Shown here in pieces: positions 44,933 to 53,875 of a stretch of DNA of 63,949 nucleotides. Source of the stretch: Opitutaceae bacterium. Its GTDB lineage: Bacteria; Verrucomicrobiota; Verrucomicrobiia; Opitutales; Opitutaceae. The translations under genes were made by a program, and so were the position numbers. The notes beneath the pieces were generated by a model. The model saw nothing but the letters and a program-made list of their open reading frames with translations, was not told the origin of the DNA and did no database searches. Location of the stretch: contig JAHCAZ010000022.1 in the NCBI GenBank assembly GCA_019634615.1, positions 1 to 63,949 of the forward strand. The letters are read 5' to 3'. The number at the start of each line of letters is the position of its first letter. Position 1 is the first letter of the stretch.

Positions 44933-46174
44933 ATGAGCCTCCCCCGCCTCGGCCGCTGGGCCGGCGTGTTCCTCGCCACCGTCACCATGTCCTCCGCCAC
45001 CACTCCCCTCGCCGACCGCATCGCCGCCGGGGAAGAGACCCGGATCGTCTGCTTCGGTGACAGCATCACCGGCATCTATTACCACACGGGCGGACATCGC
45101 GCATGGAGCCACCTCCTCGGCGACCAGCTCAAGCAATCTTGGCCCGGCGCCCGGTTGATCATGATCAACGCCGGCGTAAGCGGCAACACGACCGCCGATG
45201 CGCTCGCCCGCCTCGATGCCGATGTGCTCGCGCATCGTCCGCACCTGGTGGTGATGAAGTTCGGCATGAACGACACGGCGCGGCTGTCGGCGGAAACCTT
45301 TCGGGCCTATCTTCACGCGCTCTGCGACCGGATCCGCGGCGCCGGCAGCGAGATCCTCCTGCTCACCCCGAATGCCGTCGAACCTGGCGACGCCGGCCGG
45401 CCGCCGGAAAAGGTGGCCGCCTACGCCGCGATCGTGCGCGAAGTGGGCCGTGCGCGCGGAGTAAACGTCGCCGACGTCTATGCGGCCTTCGCCGCGGTGC
45501 AGGCCAGCGCACCGGCGGATTGGCTGCGGCTCATGAGCGACACGATCCACCCCAACCTGCGCGGCCACGCGCTCATCGCCGGCACTGCGGCCGCGGCGCT
45601 GACGGGGCGGCCTGTCGGCCCGGCGCAGATCCCGCCCCGCCGCGACTCCAGACGGGCGCCCTTCGCCCGCACCGCCGAGAAGCTGCAGGCCGGCCAGCCC
45701 GTGCACGTGCTGGCCATGGCGCCGCTAGACACCATGATCGCTGCGGCCATTCGCCGCGAGTTTCCCGCGGCCGCCGTGCACGTGACGCGCTGGGAGACCG
45801 CCGGTAAATCCCTCGCCACCCTCGAAGCCGACGCGACCGCCGAGGGTTGGATGAAATACCGCAACCAGACCATCCTGACGCCGCCGGATCTCGTCCTCGT
45901 CGCGGTACCAGCCTCAGCCGAACCCGCGCCGGGAGTACCTTATTACCGCACCTTCGGCGGTATCCTCAACCGCGCACAGTGGTTCGATGGCTCGGGCTGG
46001 GACTGCGTGGTCGTGTTGCCGTCCATGATGCAGCCCGATCTCCCCCCGGCCGAGGCCGAACGCGAACAGATCGCACTGGCCGCCGCCCGCGACAAGGACG
46101 TGCCGGTGATCCAGCGAACGGTGGGACACGGTGACAATGCGGAAGCGCTGCTGATTCAGATGCTGCACCCATGA
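44933..46174 (+). CDS. SGNH/GDSL hydrolase family protein, secreted
   Basis: 413 residues from the ATG at 44933; an in-frame GTG two codons upstream (44927) is an alternative. A signal peptide (MSLPRLGRWAGVFLATV) is likely. The N-terminal SGNH domain (about 35-220) has block I CFGDSITG with the nucleophile Ser, block II NAGVSGNTTADAL with Gly, block III KFGMNDTARL with Asn, and block V SDTIHPN with Asp/His. All catalytic residues are present. The C-terminal half (about 240-413) is a second, unrecognised alpha/beta domain (QPVHVLAMAPLDTMIAAAI ... DLVLVAVPASAEP). It is probably an esterase or carbohydrate deacetylase. Confidence 0.85.
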   Translation: MSLPRLGRWAGVFLATVTMSSATTPLADRIAAGEETRIVCFGDSITGIYYHTGGHRAWSHLLGDQLKQSWPGARLIMINAGVSGNTTADALARLDADVLAHRPHLVVMKFGMNDTARLSAETFRAYLHALCDRIRGAGSEILLLTPNAVEPGDAGRPPEKVAAYAAIVREVGRARGVNVADVYAAFAAVQASAPADWLRLMSDTIHPNLRGHALIAGTAAAALTGRPVGPAQIPPRRDSRRAPFARTAEKLQAGQPVHVLAMAPLDTMIAAAIRREFPAAAVHVTRWETAGKSLATLEADATAEGWMKYRNQTILTPPDLVLVAVPASAEPAPGVPYYRTFGGILNRAQWFDGSGWDCVVVLPSMMQPDLPPAEAEREQIALAAARDKDVPVIQRTVGHGDNAEALLIQMLHP

Positions 46175-46206
46175 CGGGAGGCGCCCCTCCGCCTGAAAAG
46201 ATTCAG

Positions 46207-46380
46207 GACCAAAGGTCCGCGCCATAACAGCCTGGGGCAACGCCCCAGGAATCATTCGGTCACAAAGGTGCGAGGGCTGAAAACCCGTTCCATGGATCGG
46301 GCCTTCAGCCCTCGACATCCTCCTGGATCATCAAACCTGGGGCGATGCCCCAGGCTGTTATGGTGACGCGCCGGTGGCGC
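46207..46380. repeat. D-family mosaic palindrome, full copy
   Basis: Mirror-image series: GACCAAAGGTC, CATAACAGCCTGGGGCAAC..., GAGGGCTGAAAACCC, CCATGGATCGGGCCTTCAG, then CCTGGGGCGATGCCCCAGG, CTGTTATGG and CGCCGGTGGCG. It fills the gap between the convergent SGNH hydrolase and opcA genes. The rest of the gap holds nothing I can identify. Confidence 0.85.
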
Positions 46381-46459
46381 TGGCCGTCATGGGTTCGGAT
46401 CGAAAGATGAAAACCTGAAGGTTCCGGCCGCGCCCACGAGACTGGGAACGCACCGCCCC

Positions 46460-47443
46460 CTAGAAAAACATCGCCTCGTTCAGGGCGGCCTCGGGTGACA
46501 GCAGGCCGATCGAGGCCGGCAGGGTCGTGCCGCCGCCGCCGAAATCGCCGGCGAAGCGGGCATGGCCGTCGACCAGGCTGCCGTTCCAGCGGAAAAAACG
46601 GCGCGGGTCCGCATACCTGAACTCGAGCATGAACGTCTGCGCCTGGCCGATCTGGTGCTTGATCGTGAGCGCGGGGCCCGCGGCCCCGCATTCGCGGAGG
46701 CGCTCCACCAGCCAGGAACCGAGCACGCAGCCCTCGGCGCCGAGGTCGCGGCCCGACGTCAGCGTGACCTGCTCCAGGCCGGTCACGAGGGCCGCCGGCG
46801 GATAGGACGAGAGGAACTGCCCGATTGTCTGCCGGATCGGCAGGAGGCGCGCAAAGACGAGATCCCGCAGGGCTGCCGGTTTCGGCCACGGGTAAGTCAT
46901 GGTATCCGCCGGGGCGATCGCGCTGTCGATGAGCACGCGCTTGGCGCGGCTGAGGAGGTAACGGTAGTCGGCCAGGCGCGAGCTGTCGGTGAACCGGTGC
47001 ACCCAGTAATACAGCGGCAGGTCGGTCGAGAGGCAGACCGACACCTGGTCCTCGAGGTGCCGCCGCGCGCTGAGCGGGTAATTGAGCATCACGAACTCGA
47101 CGCAGCGCTTGTCGCCCTTGCTGCGGCCGAGGTGGCATTCGCCGTAGATCTTGGCCCGCATGTCCTTCGCGCCGGTCTCGCGCACCATCGGGCAGAGGAC
47201 GACGATGCGGCTCGGGCAGCGCTGCGAGAAGCGCACGGCGGTGCGAAACTGGACCAGCGCGTCCTGGGGCGTGGTGCCGAAGCCGAGGTGGAGGACGAAA
47301 TTGACCTGCGTGGCCTTGGCGTCGTCGCTCGTCACCGGTCCGCCGGCCGGGGCGGCCGGCGTGCTCCACATCTCACCCAGGCTCTTGGCGATCGCGCCGA
47401 CCGGGACTTCCAGGCCGGGCAAGGCGTCGAAGATGACAGGCAT
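46460..47443 (-). CDS. opcA: Glucose-6-phosphate dehydrogenase assembly protein OpcA
   Basis: 327 residues. Matches the OpcA_G6PD_assem pattern: NFVLHLGFGTTPQDALVQFR, RIVVLCPMVRETGAKDMRAK, IYGECHLGRSKGDKRCVEFV, and the domain centred on STDLPLYYWVHRFTDSSRLA. OpcA is an allosteric, redox-linked activator of G6PDH, best known in cyanobacteria and actinobacteria. It starts 3 bases after the zwf stop, in the same operon. The direct adjacency to zwf strongly supports the assignment. Confidence 0.88.
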   Translation of the reverse strand: MPVIFDALPGLEVPVGAIAKSLGEMWSTPAAPAGGPVTSDDAKATQVNFVLHLGFGTTPQDALVQFRTAVRFSQRCPSRIVVLCPMVRETGAKDMRAKIYGECHLGRSKGDKRCVEFVMLNYPLSARRHLEDQVSVCLSTDLPLYYWVHRFTDSSRLADYRYLLSRAKRVLIDSAIAPADTMTYPWPKPAALRDLVFARLLPIRQTIGQFLSSYPPAALVTGLEQVTLTSGRDLGAEGCVLGSWLVERLRECGAAGPALTIKHQIGQAQTFMLEFRYADPRRFFRWNGSLVDGHARFAGDFGGGGTTLPASIGLLSPEAALNEAMFF

Positions 47444-47446
47444 GGC

Positions 47447-48985
47447 TCAGGGTTGGCGCCAGACGTGGCCGTTCTGGGCGAGCAGCGCATCGGCCGCCGC
47501 CGGGCCCCACGAGCCGGCGTGGTAGGCGTCCATGCCGTCGCGGCCGGCCGCCGCCCAGGACTCAAGCACCGGCGTGCACAGTTTCCACGAGGTCTCGGCC
47601 TCGTCGCCGCGGATGAAGAGCGTGCCGTCGCCGATCATGGCATCGAGCACGAGGCGCTCGTAGGCCTCGGGCGTGTTGGAGCCGAAGGTCGTGGCGTAGC
47701 GGAAGCTCATCTTCACCGGCTGGGTGCGGGTCTCGAGGCCGGGGATCTTGGTGTTGAGGATGAGGCTGAGGCCCTCGTCGGGCTGGATCTGGAACGAGAG
47801 CGTGTTGCCCGCGAGGTCGAAACGGCTGCCGGCGGCGAAGAGCGTGCCGGGCGGGCAGCGGAAGTTGATCGCGATCTCGGAGACGCGGCGGGCCATGCGC
47901 TTGCCCGAGCGCAGGTAGAAGGGCACGCCCTGCCAGCGCCAGTTGTTGATGCTGAGCCGCATCGCCACGTAGGTCTCGGTGGCGGAGTCGCGGGCGATGC
48001 CGTCCTCCTCGAGGTAGCCGCGGGCGGCGCGGCCGCCGACGAGGCCGGCGGTGTACTGGGCGCGGGCGACGTCGCCGCCGGGGCCGAGGGCGAGGGGCTG
48101 GATCGCGCGGAGGAGCTTCACCTTCTCGTCGCGGATGGCCTCGGCGTCGAGCGACACGGGCGGCTCCATGGCGGTGAGGGCCACGAGCTGCATCGTGTGG
48201 TTCTGGATCATGTCGCGCAGGGCGCCGCTCTGCTCGTAGTAGCCGCCGCGCGAGCCGACGCCCACCTCCTCGGCCACCGTGATCTGCACGCTGTCGATGA
48301 AATTGCGGTTCCAGAGGGGCTCGAAGATGGCGTTGGCGAAGCGCTGGACGAGGAGGTCCTGGACGGTCTCCTTGCCGAGGTAGTGGTCGATGCGGTACAC
48401 CTGCCGTTCCTGGAAGACGGAGCCGATCGTGGCGTTCAGCGCGTGGGCCGAGGCGAGGTCGCGGCCGAAGGGTTTCTCGATGATGACCTTGGCGTGGTGC
48501 GGCTGGTCGAGGTGGCGGTGCGCGAGGCCGCTGGCGCCGAGGTTGAGCAGGATCGGCGCGAAGACGGTCGGTGGCGTCGAGATGTAGAACAGCACCTGCA
48601 CGTCGCGCCCGGTGCCCTGCTCGATCGCGTCGATGTGCTGCGCCAGGCGGTCGAAGGCCGGTTTCTCGTCGTAGCCGCCGGCCACGTAGGTCGTGTTGGC
48701 GGCGATGCGCTCCCAGACGGCGGGATCGGGCTCGCGGCGGGAGAACTCCTTGATGGCGGCGGCGGCGAGCTGGCGGAACTCGTCGTCGGGAATCGCCTTG
48801 CGCCCGAAGCCCACGAGGTGGAAATCCGCCGGCAGCAGGTTGTCATGGCCGAGGTTGTAGACCGCCGGGATGAGCTTGCGCGCGGTCAGGTCGCCGGAGG
48901 CGCCGAAGATGACGACGACGGTGGGGGGCGCGCCGCGGTGCTTGCTCAAGCCTTGCAGGAAGGGATGACGCTGGGAATCAGCCAT
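47447..48985 (-). CDS. zwf: Glucose-6-phosphate 1-dehydrogenase
   Basis: 512 residues, normal length. The NADP-binding opening is VVVIFGASGDLTARKLIPAV; the substrate/active-site motif is RIDHYLGKETVQDLLVQRFA with the catalytic His; the C-terminal domain has YTAGLVGGRAARGYLEEDG, LRSGKRMARRVSEIAI and AYERLVLDAMIGDGTLFIR. It oxidises glucose 6-phosphate to 6-phosphogluconolactone, entering the pentose phosphate or Entner-Doudoroff route. It pairs with opcA. No gnd or pgl gene is near. Confidence 0.96.
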   Translation of the reverse strand: MADSQRHPFLQGLSKHRGAPPTVVVIFGASGDLTARKLIPAVYNLGHDNLLPADFHLVGFGRKAIPDDEFRQLAAAAIKEFSRREPDPAVWERIAANTTYVAGGYDEKPAFDRLAQHIDAIEQGTGRDVQVLFYISTPPTVFAPILLNLGASGLAHRHLDQPHHAKVIIEKPFGRDLASAHALNATIGSVFQERQVYRIDHYLGKETVQDLLVQRFANAIFEPLWNRNFIDSVQITVAEEVGVGSRGGYYEQSGALRDMIQNHTMQLVALTAMEPPVSLDAEAIRDEKVKLLRAIQPLALGPGGDVARAQYTAGLVGGRAARGYLEEDGIARDSATETYVAMRLSINNWRWQGVPFYLRSGKRMARRVSEIAINFRCPPGTLFAAGSRFDLAGNTLSFQIQPDEGLSLILNTKIPGLETRTQPVKMSFRYATTFGSNTPEAYERLVLDAMIGDGTLFIRGDEAETSWKLCTPVLESWAAAGRDGMDAYHAGSWGPAAADALLAQNGHVWRQP

Positions 48986-49042
48986 GGTGTGGGACGGGCG
49001 CGCATCCTCGGTCCCGGCCCGGTGCGTCGCAAGGGAAATGGT

Positions 49043-49474
49043 TCACCGCGGCCGATGGAACCGCGAAAACAGCGGGATGTTCGCGAAATGGCCCACGACG
49101 GGCTCGCCGGCGCCGGCCGGGAACGCGACCTCCACGATGTCGAGGCGGTACGTGCGCGGCGGCACGGGCAGGCTGCGCAGGTAGGCCGTGCAGGCGCGCC
49201 GCAGCACCGCCTTCTTGCGGCGGTCGACCGCGAAGTAGCCCGGCACGAGCGCGGCGGCATCGCGGGCCTTGACCTCGACGAACACGAGCACGTCGCCGTC
49301 GCGGCAGACCAGGTCGATCTCCTCACGCCGATCGCGGGGATTGCGCCAGTTGCGGGCGACGACGGCGTAGCCGCGCTCGCCGCGGAGAAACGCCTCCGCC
49401 AGCCGCTCGCCGCGCGCGCCTCGGCCGCCTCCCGCGCTCCCGCCCCCGCCAAACAGGCCCCGCCAGATCGTCAT
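49043..49474 (-). CDS. YraN family (UPF0102) nuclease-like protein
   Basis: 143 residues. A Gly-rich N-terminus (GLFGGGGSAGGGRGARGE) leads into the family's RGERLAEAFLRGERGYAVVA and NWRNPRDRREEIDLVCRDGD, then VLVFVEVKARDAAALV, the E-x-D-x(n)-E-V-K pattern of the restriction-endonuclease-like fold. YraN proteins are small putative Holliday-junction-associated nucleases of unproven function. It lies 57 bases upstream of zwf on the same strand. Confidence 0.88.
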   Translation of the reverse strand: MTIWRGLFGGGGSAGGGRGARGERLAEAFLRGERGYAVVARNWRNPRDRREEIDLVCRDGDVLVFVEVKARDAAALVPGYFAVDRRKKAVLRRACTAYLRSLPVPPRTYRLDIVEVAFPAGAGEPVVGHFANIPLFSRFHRPR

Positions 49475-49563
49475 GAGCGTTGAGGTTGCATGTGATTCTC
49501 ATTGCGGCACAATGTTGGTGCTGACAATTCCCCAGTAACGCCCCCAGCTCGGATTACTTCCAA

Positions 49564-51750
49564 ATGGCTACACCCAATCTTGCCAGCGCCCTGCGCCGTT
49601 CCCTGCTCATCAAGGTCATCTCGAAACCGGCCCCGAGCCGCGAGGACCTGACCTCGGTCATCGAGCTCACCGCCTCCAAGGTGGTCGAGGCCCTGCAGGC
49701 GCAGTCGATGACGTTCTACCTCGTCGAGGGCAACGACATCGCCTTCAAGCACGTCTACTACTCCCCCACCCTCTGGGGTAAGGATAAGGAGAAGGAAAAG
49801 CAGTTCCAGGAGACCCAGGCCAAGCTGCTCGCCCTCAAGCTCCCCCTCGGCACCGGCAACGTCGGCAAGGTCATCCAGACTGGCGAGTCGCTGTTCTTCA
49901 ACAAGGGTGGCGCCGACGCGGCCAGCCTGATGTCCATGGCCAAGACCACCGGCTTCGAGGTGAACTCGATGGTCACGGTGCCGCTCAAGACCACGACCGT
50001 CATCGGCGCCATCCAGGTCCTCAACAAGGAACCCTCCGCCGGCACCGACGGCCAGTTCACCGACAAGGACCTCGTCCTCCTCAAGGAGGTCGCCGAGTAC
50101 TCCTCCGCGCTCATCCAGCGCATGGTCGACCCGAAGTTCCAGCTCGGCGCCGACGACACCGCCCGCTTCATCGCCAAGCTCACCGACCTCCCCCTCGTCA
50201 CCAAGGTCGAGGAGATCGAGATCGACGAGAAGCTGATCGAGGTCACCGGCGACGCCATCATCCGCCGCGAGGGCATCTTCCCCCACAAGCGGCTCAGCCC
50301 GAACTCGGTCGCGGTGCTGATGACCAACCCGCTCGACTTCGCCAAGCGCGAGTCGTTCTCGCAGGCCACCGAGTCCCATATCGAGGAGGTGCGCGTCGTC
50401 TCGGCCACGCTCTTCGATTCGCTGCTGCAGAAGTATTTCAAGGCCACCAAGGCCGCCACCCCCGGCACCGAGGAGGTCGACATCGGCTCCGTCGCCGACA
50501 TCATCAGCACGGCCTACACCGACGACGGCAAGAGCGAGGTCAAGGCCTCGGACCTCGAGAACGAGGACTCCGCCCCGATCATCCAGCTCACGAACCGCAT
50601 CATCGAGGACGCCTACATTTCCGGCGCATCCGATATCCACATCGAGCCGCAGGAGAAGGAGCTCCTCGTCCGGTACCGCATCGACGGTCTCTGCCAGGAG
50701 AAGCTGCGCCTCCCGAAGCAGGTCAGCAACGCGCTCGTCACCCGCCTGAAGATCATGTGCAACCTCGACATCGCCGAGCGCCGGTTGCCGCAGGACGGTC
50801 GTATCGTGTTCAAGAACTACACGAAGAAGAACATGGACATCGACCTTCGTGTCGCCACCGGCCCCATGAAGGACGGCGAGAAGGTGGTCATGCGTATCCT
50901 GGACAAGACCAAGTCCACCCTGCCCCTCCCCGCCCTGGGCTTCTCCGACGAGAACCTCGCCAAATACCGCGAGTGCATCCGCCAGCCCTACGGCATGATC
51001 CTGCACTGCGGACCGACCGGCTCCGGCAAGTCCATGACCCTCTACTCCGCGCTCGGCGAGGTGAACACGCCCGACGTGAACATCCAAACGGCCGAGGACC
51101 CGATCGAGTACACCCTCACCGGCATCAACCAGATGCAGATGAGCCGCGCGATCGGCCTGACCTTCGCGCGCGCCCTGCGCTGCTATCTGCGTATGGATCC
51201 CGACATCATCCTCGTCGGTGAAATTCGTGACGAGGAAACCGCCCAGATCGCGGTCGAGGCCGCGCTCACCGGCCACTTGCTCGTCTCCACGCTGCACACC
51301 AACGACGCTCCCTCCACGGTCGCCCGTATCGGCGAGATGGGCGTCGAGTGCTTCAACATCTCGGCCGCCCTCGTGTGCGTCTGCGCCCAGCGCCTCCTCC
51401 GCCGCGTCTGCAAGAACTGCAAGCAGCCCTACACCCCCGAGGGCCGCGAGAAGGAGATCCTCGAGAAGGCGATTGGCTGGAGCGGCCAGGTCTTCAAGGC
51501 CAACCCCCAGGGCTGCCCGACCTGCAACGGCTCCGGCTACAAGGGCCGCGTCGGCATCCACGAGCTCATGGTCAACAGCGAGGAACTCACCGAGGGCATC
51601 AACAAGGAGGTCGAGGTCGCCGAGCTGAAGCGCATCGCGATGCGCAACGGCATGAAGACCCTCCACCAGGACTCGATGCTCAAGGTGAAGATGGGCCTCA
51701 CCACCATCGAGGAAGCCCTCGTCAACGTCCCGCCGGACCTGATTTTGTAA
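49564..51750 (+). CDS. GAF-domain PilB/GspE-type ATPase
   Basis: 728 residues. An N-terminal GAF sensor domain (about 20-185: [20 protein letters not shown] ... [18 protein letters not shown] ... [19 protein letters not shown]) precedes an MshEN-like domain (about 190-330). The ATPase core starts near 350 ([20 protein letters not shown]). Walker [15 protein letters not shown] (about 483) has Met where other family members have Thr. Then [29 protein letters not shown] and [14 protein letters not shown]. Zinc tetracysteine: [11 protein letters not shown] ... [11 protein letters not shown]. It probably drives pilus assembly under control of a small-molecule ligand bound by the GAF domain. It is separate from the pil genes at 504-6100. 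Confidence 0.92.
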   Translation: MATPNLASALRRSLLIKVISKPAPSREDLTSVIELTASKVVEALQAQSMTFYLVEGNDIAFKHVYYSPTLWGKDKEKEKQFQETQAKLLALKLPLGTGNVGKVIQTGESLFFNKGGADAASLMSMAKTTGFEVNSMVTVPLKTTTVIGAIQVLNKEPSAGTDGQFTDKDLVLLKEVAEYSSALIQRMVDPKFQLGADDTARFIAKLTDLPLVTKVEEIEIDEKLIEVTGDAIIRREGIFPHKRLSPNSVAVLMTNPLDFAKRESFSQATESHIEEVRVVSATLFDSLLQKYFKATKAATPGTEEVDIGSVADIISTAYTDDGKSEVKASDLENEDSAPIIQLTNRIIEDAYISGASDIHIEPQEKELLVRYRIDGLCQEKLRLPKQVSNALVTRLKIMCNLDIAERRLPQDGRIVFKNYTKKNMDIDLRVATGPMKDGEKVVMRILDKTKSTLPLPALGFSDENLAKYRECIRQPYGMILHCGPTGSGKSMTLYSALGEVNTPDVNIQTAEDPIEYTLTGINQMQMSRAIGLTFARALRCYLRMDPDIILVGEIRDEETAQIAVEAALTGHLLVSTLHTNDAPSTVARIGEMGVECFNISAALVCVCAQRLLRRVCKNCKQPYTPEGREKEILEKAIGWSGQVFKANPQGCPTCNGSGYKGRVGIHELMVNSEELTEGINKEVEVAELKRIAMRNGMKTLHQDSMLKVKMGLTTIEEALVNVPPDLIL

Positions 51751-51770
51751 GGTCGGCGTTCCGCCGGGCC

Positions 51771-51896
51771 GATGGATCGGGCTTTCAGCCCTCCGACATT
51801 CTTGGACCCCTAATCCTAGGGCGTTGCCCTAGGCTGTGATGGCGGCGCGCCGTTGGCGCTGGATGGCTCGCGTGAAACGCCGTTGGCGCTGGATGC
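51771..51896. repeat. Right half of the D-family palindrome, overlapping the TPR gene 3' end
   Basis: GATGGATCGGGCTTTCAGCC, then CCTAGGGCGTTGCCCTAGG (51815-51833) and CGCGCCGTTGGCGCTGGATG, followed by a second CGCCGTTGGCGCTGGATG (51879-51896). It is the mirror partner of the half element at 9651. Its inner part encodes the last residues and TAG stop of the TPR protein. Confidence 0.8.
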
Positions 51897-53867
51897 ATCG
51901 GGAGCAACCGGCTCTTCCTCTGGCGGCGGCTTGGGCGTCAGGCCGGGCCCCGGCCGCTTCTGCCACTCCTCGAGGAGCCGGCGCGCGCGCGCATGGTTGG
52001 GGATGCGCCGCAGGACTTCCTTCAGGAGCAGCACGGCATCGGACGTCGCGCCCTGCGCCTGCAGGGCGCTCGCGTATTCGAGGACCAACTGCGCCCGCGC
52101 CACGCCGCCGTCCTGGATGAGCCGCGCGGCCAGGGTCATCTCCGGCAGCTCCCGCAGCTCGCGGGCGATGCGCATCTGCCGCGTGAGCACGTCGACCTGG
52201 CGGCGGTCGAGCCAGCCTGGCTTGGCCAGCTGCACGTCGCGCACCGCCGCCTGCGCCTCGGCCCACCGGCCCTCGGCGATCGCCGCGTCCACCCGGCTGA
52301 AAAATCCCTTCTCGGTCAGCACCGGTCCCTTGTCCGCCCCGCCGGGCACCGCCGCCTTGGCCGCCGCCAGCGCCGCCTCCTCGGCCAGGCCCGCCTCGAT
52401 GGCCGCCCGCAGCCCCGCCAGCGACGCGTGACCGGGGTAGAGACGATCGGCGCGGCCGGCCACCTCCTGCGCGACCGCGAAGCGCCTGGCCTCGAGGAGA
52501 ATCTCGATGATCAAGCGGTAGCCGCGCAGCGGAAACATCTGGCGGTTGATGTGGTCGAGCAACTGCACCTGCGGTCCCTCCGCCGGGTTGCCCGCCACCT
52601 GCGCGAGGAGGTCGATGAGGTCGAGCCCCAGCGGCGGCGGCGTGCGGGCCTGGGTGCTGAGCGCGCGGACCCGCGCCACCGTGGCCCCCGCCCCGGCCCA
52701 TTGGCCCCGCTTGAGCTGGGCCTGCGCCAGCATGAGGAGCGCGGCCCGCTGGTCATGGCCCTGCTCGGCCAGGCGCGCGATGAAGGCCTGGAGCAGGTCC
52801 ACCGCGCCGATGTCGGCCAGCGGCTGCGCGACCGGCTGCAGGCTGCGCGCGTTGGCGCCGAAGCGCAGGAAGTAGTCGTCAAGCGCGGCCGCGGCCGCCT
52901 CGGCCTGCCCGGCCATCGCCCGCTGCACGATCGTGCACGCGTAGTGCGCCGGTTCCGTCGGCGCCAGCCGGCGCAGTCCCGCCAGCGCCGTCTCCATCTC
53001 GGCCAGTTGCCCGGTCTCGCGGAAAGCCCGCACCTGCAGGCGCAGCACCTGTTCCGTCGCCCCGGCCCGCTGGCGCCAGGCCGCGAGGAACTCGACCGCC
53101 TCGGACGGACGGCCCAGCGCCAGGAGGGCCAGCACGCGCTGCTCGTCGAAAAACGGGTCCGCCGGCGCGGCCTCGAGCAGGCGCATCACCGCGTCGGGCT
53201 GGCCCTCGGCGAGCAGCACGAGCATCTGTTGCTGCTGGAGCCATTTGCGCTCCTTCTCCGGCACGGCCGCGCCGCCCGCCAGGAAGTGCCGGGTTGCCGC
53301 GAGCACGCGGGCGTAATCCTCGCCCTGCAGCGCCAGCGTGAAGTAGGTGTTGAGGTAGCGCCGGCCCGGGTACTCGGTCGCCGTCTCGATGCCCTCCGCC
53401 AGCACCTTGACGCCGAGCGGGAGGCGTTGCGACGCCACGTAGAACTCCGCCAGGGCCAGGCGCGCCCGCAGGGCCGTGGGCAGGCGCAGGAGGCCGACGC
53501 GCAGCTTCATCTCGGCCTGCGCCCAGCGCTGCGCCTTGAGGTCGGCGATGCCGTCGTCGATGTAGGCCTGCCCGCGCTTCTCGCGGATCACGTCGCGCCG
53601 CAGCGGCCAGAGCAGCGTGTCGGTGTAGGTGACGTAGTTGTGCGGCGCGCGGTCGAGCCAGAGGAACAGCGCGGTCGCGCCGCCGACGTAGCCCAAGGCC
53701 GCGAGCAGGAGCGCCAGCGCCAGCAGCCCCCGCACGCTGAACACCAGCCCGCTGCGGTGGTAGCCCTTGATGTGCTCGTAAAACCCGAAGATCCCGAACC
53801 ACCACTCCGCCTGCACCACCTTGGCAGCGCCCCAGATGAACTTGATGCGGAGGGTGCCCAGGTTCAT
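51816..53867 (-). CDS. TPR-repeat membrane protein of unknown function
   Basis: 683 residues from the ATG at 53867, 8 bases after the smc stop; a GTG two codons upstream is the alternative. One transmembrane helix near residues 45-72 (LLALALLLAALGYVGGATAL). The remainder is helical with tetratricopeptide-like repeats (for example WAQAEMKLRVGLLRLPTALR, ARVLAATRHFLAGGAAVP, AVEFLAAWRQRAGATEQVLR). It is probably a periplasm-facing scaffold, since the helix is preceded by a basic, Trp-rich segment. The last 26 residues (SSANGVSREPSSANGAP and a tail) are encoded by a palindromic repeat, not by TPR sequence. Co-transcription with smc is likely, but a functional link is unproven. Confidence 0.8.
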   Translation of the reverse strand: MNLGTLRIKFIWGAAKVVQAEWWFGIFGFYEHIKGYHRSGLVFSVRGLLALALLLAALGYVGGATALFLWLDRAPHNYVTYTDTLLWPLRRDVIREKRGQAYIDDGIADLKAQRWAQAEMKLRVGLLRLPTALRARLALAEFYVASQRLPLGVKVLAEGIETATEYPGRRYLNTYFTLALQGEDYARVLAATRHFLAGGAAVPEKERKWLQQQQMLVLLAEGQPDAVMRLLEAAPADPFFDEQRVLALLALGRPSEAVEFLAAWRQRAGATEQVLRLQVRAFRETGQLAEMETALAGLRRLAPTEPAHYACTIVQRAMAGQAEAAAAALDDYFLRFGANARSLQPVAQPLADIGAVDLLQAFIARLAEQGHDQRAALLMLAQAQLKRGQWAGAGATVARVRALSTQARTPPPLGLDLIDLLAQVAGNPAEGPQVQLLDHINRQMFPLRGYRLIIEILLEARRFAVAQEVAGRADRLYPGHASLAGLRAAIEAGLAEEAALAAAKAAVPGGADKGPVLTEKGFFSRVDAAIAEGRWAEAQAAVRDVQLAKPGWLDRRQVDVLTRQMRIARELRELPEMTLAARLIQDGGVARAQLVLEYASALQAQGATSDAVLLLKEVLRRIPNHARARRLLEEWQKRPGPGLTPKPPPEEEPVAPDASSANGVSREPSSANGAPPSQPRATP

Positions 53868-53875
53868 GGCCACCG

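Noticed and set aside
46562..49483. A very long plus-strand open reading frame (over 900 codons) opposite opcA, zwf and yraN
   Set aside because: Its composition (Arg, Ala, Gly, Asp, Val-rich without recognisable motifs) is that of an antisense shadow of high-GC genes; the minus-strand products are clear families.
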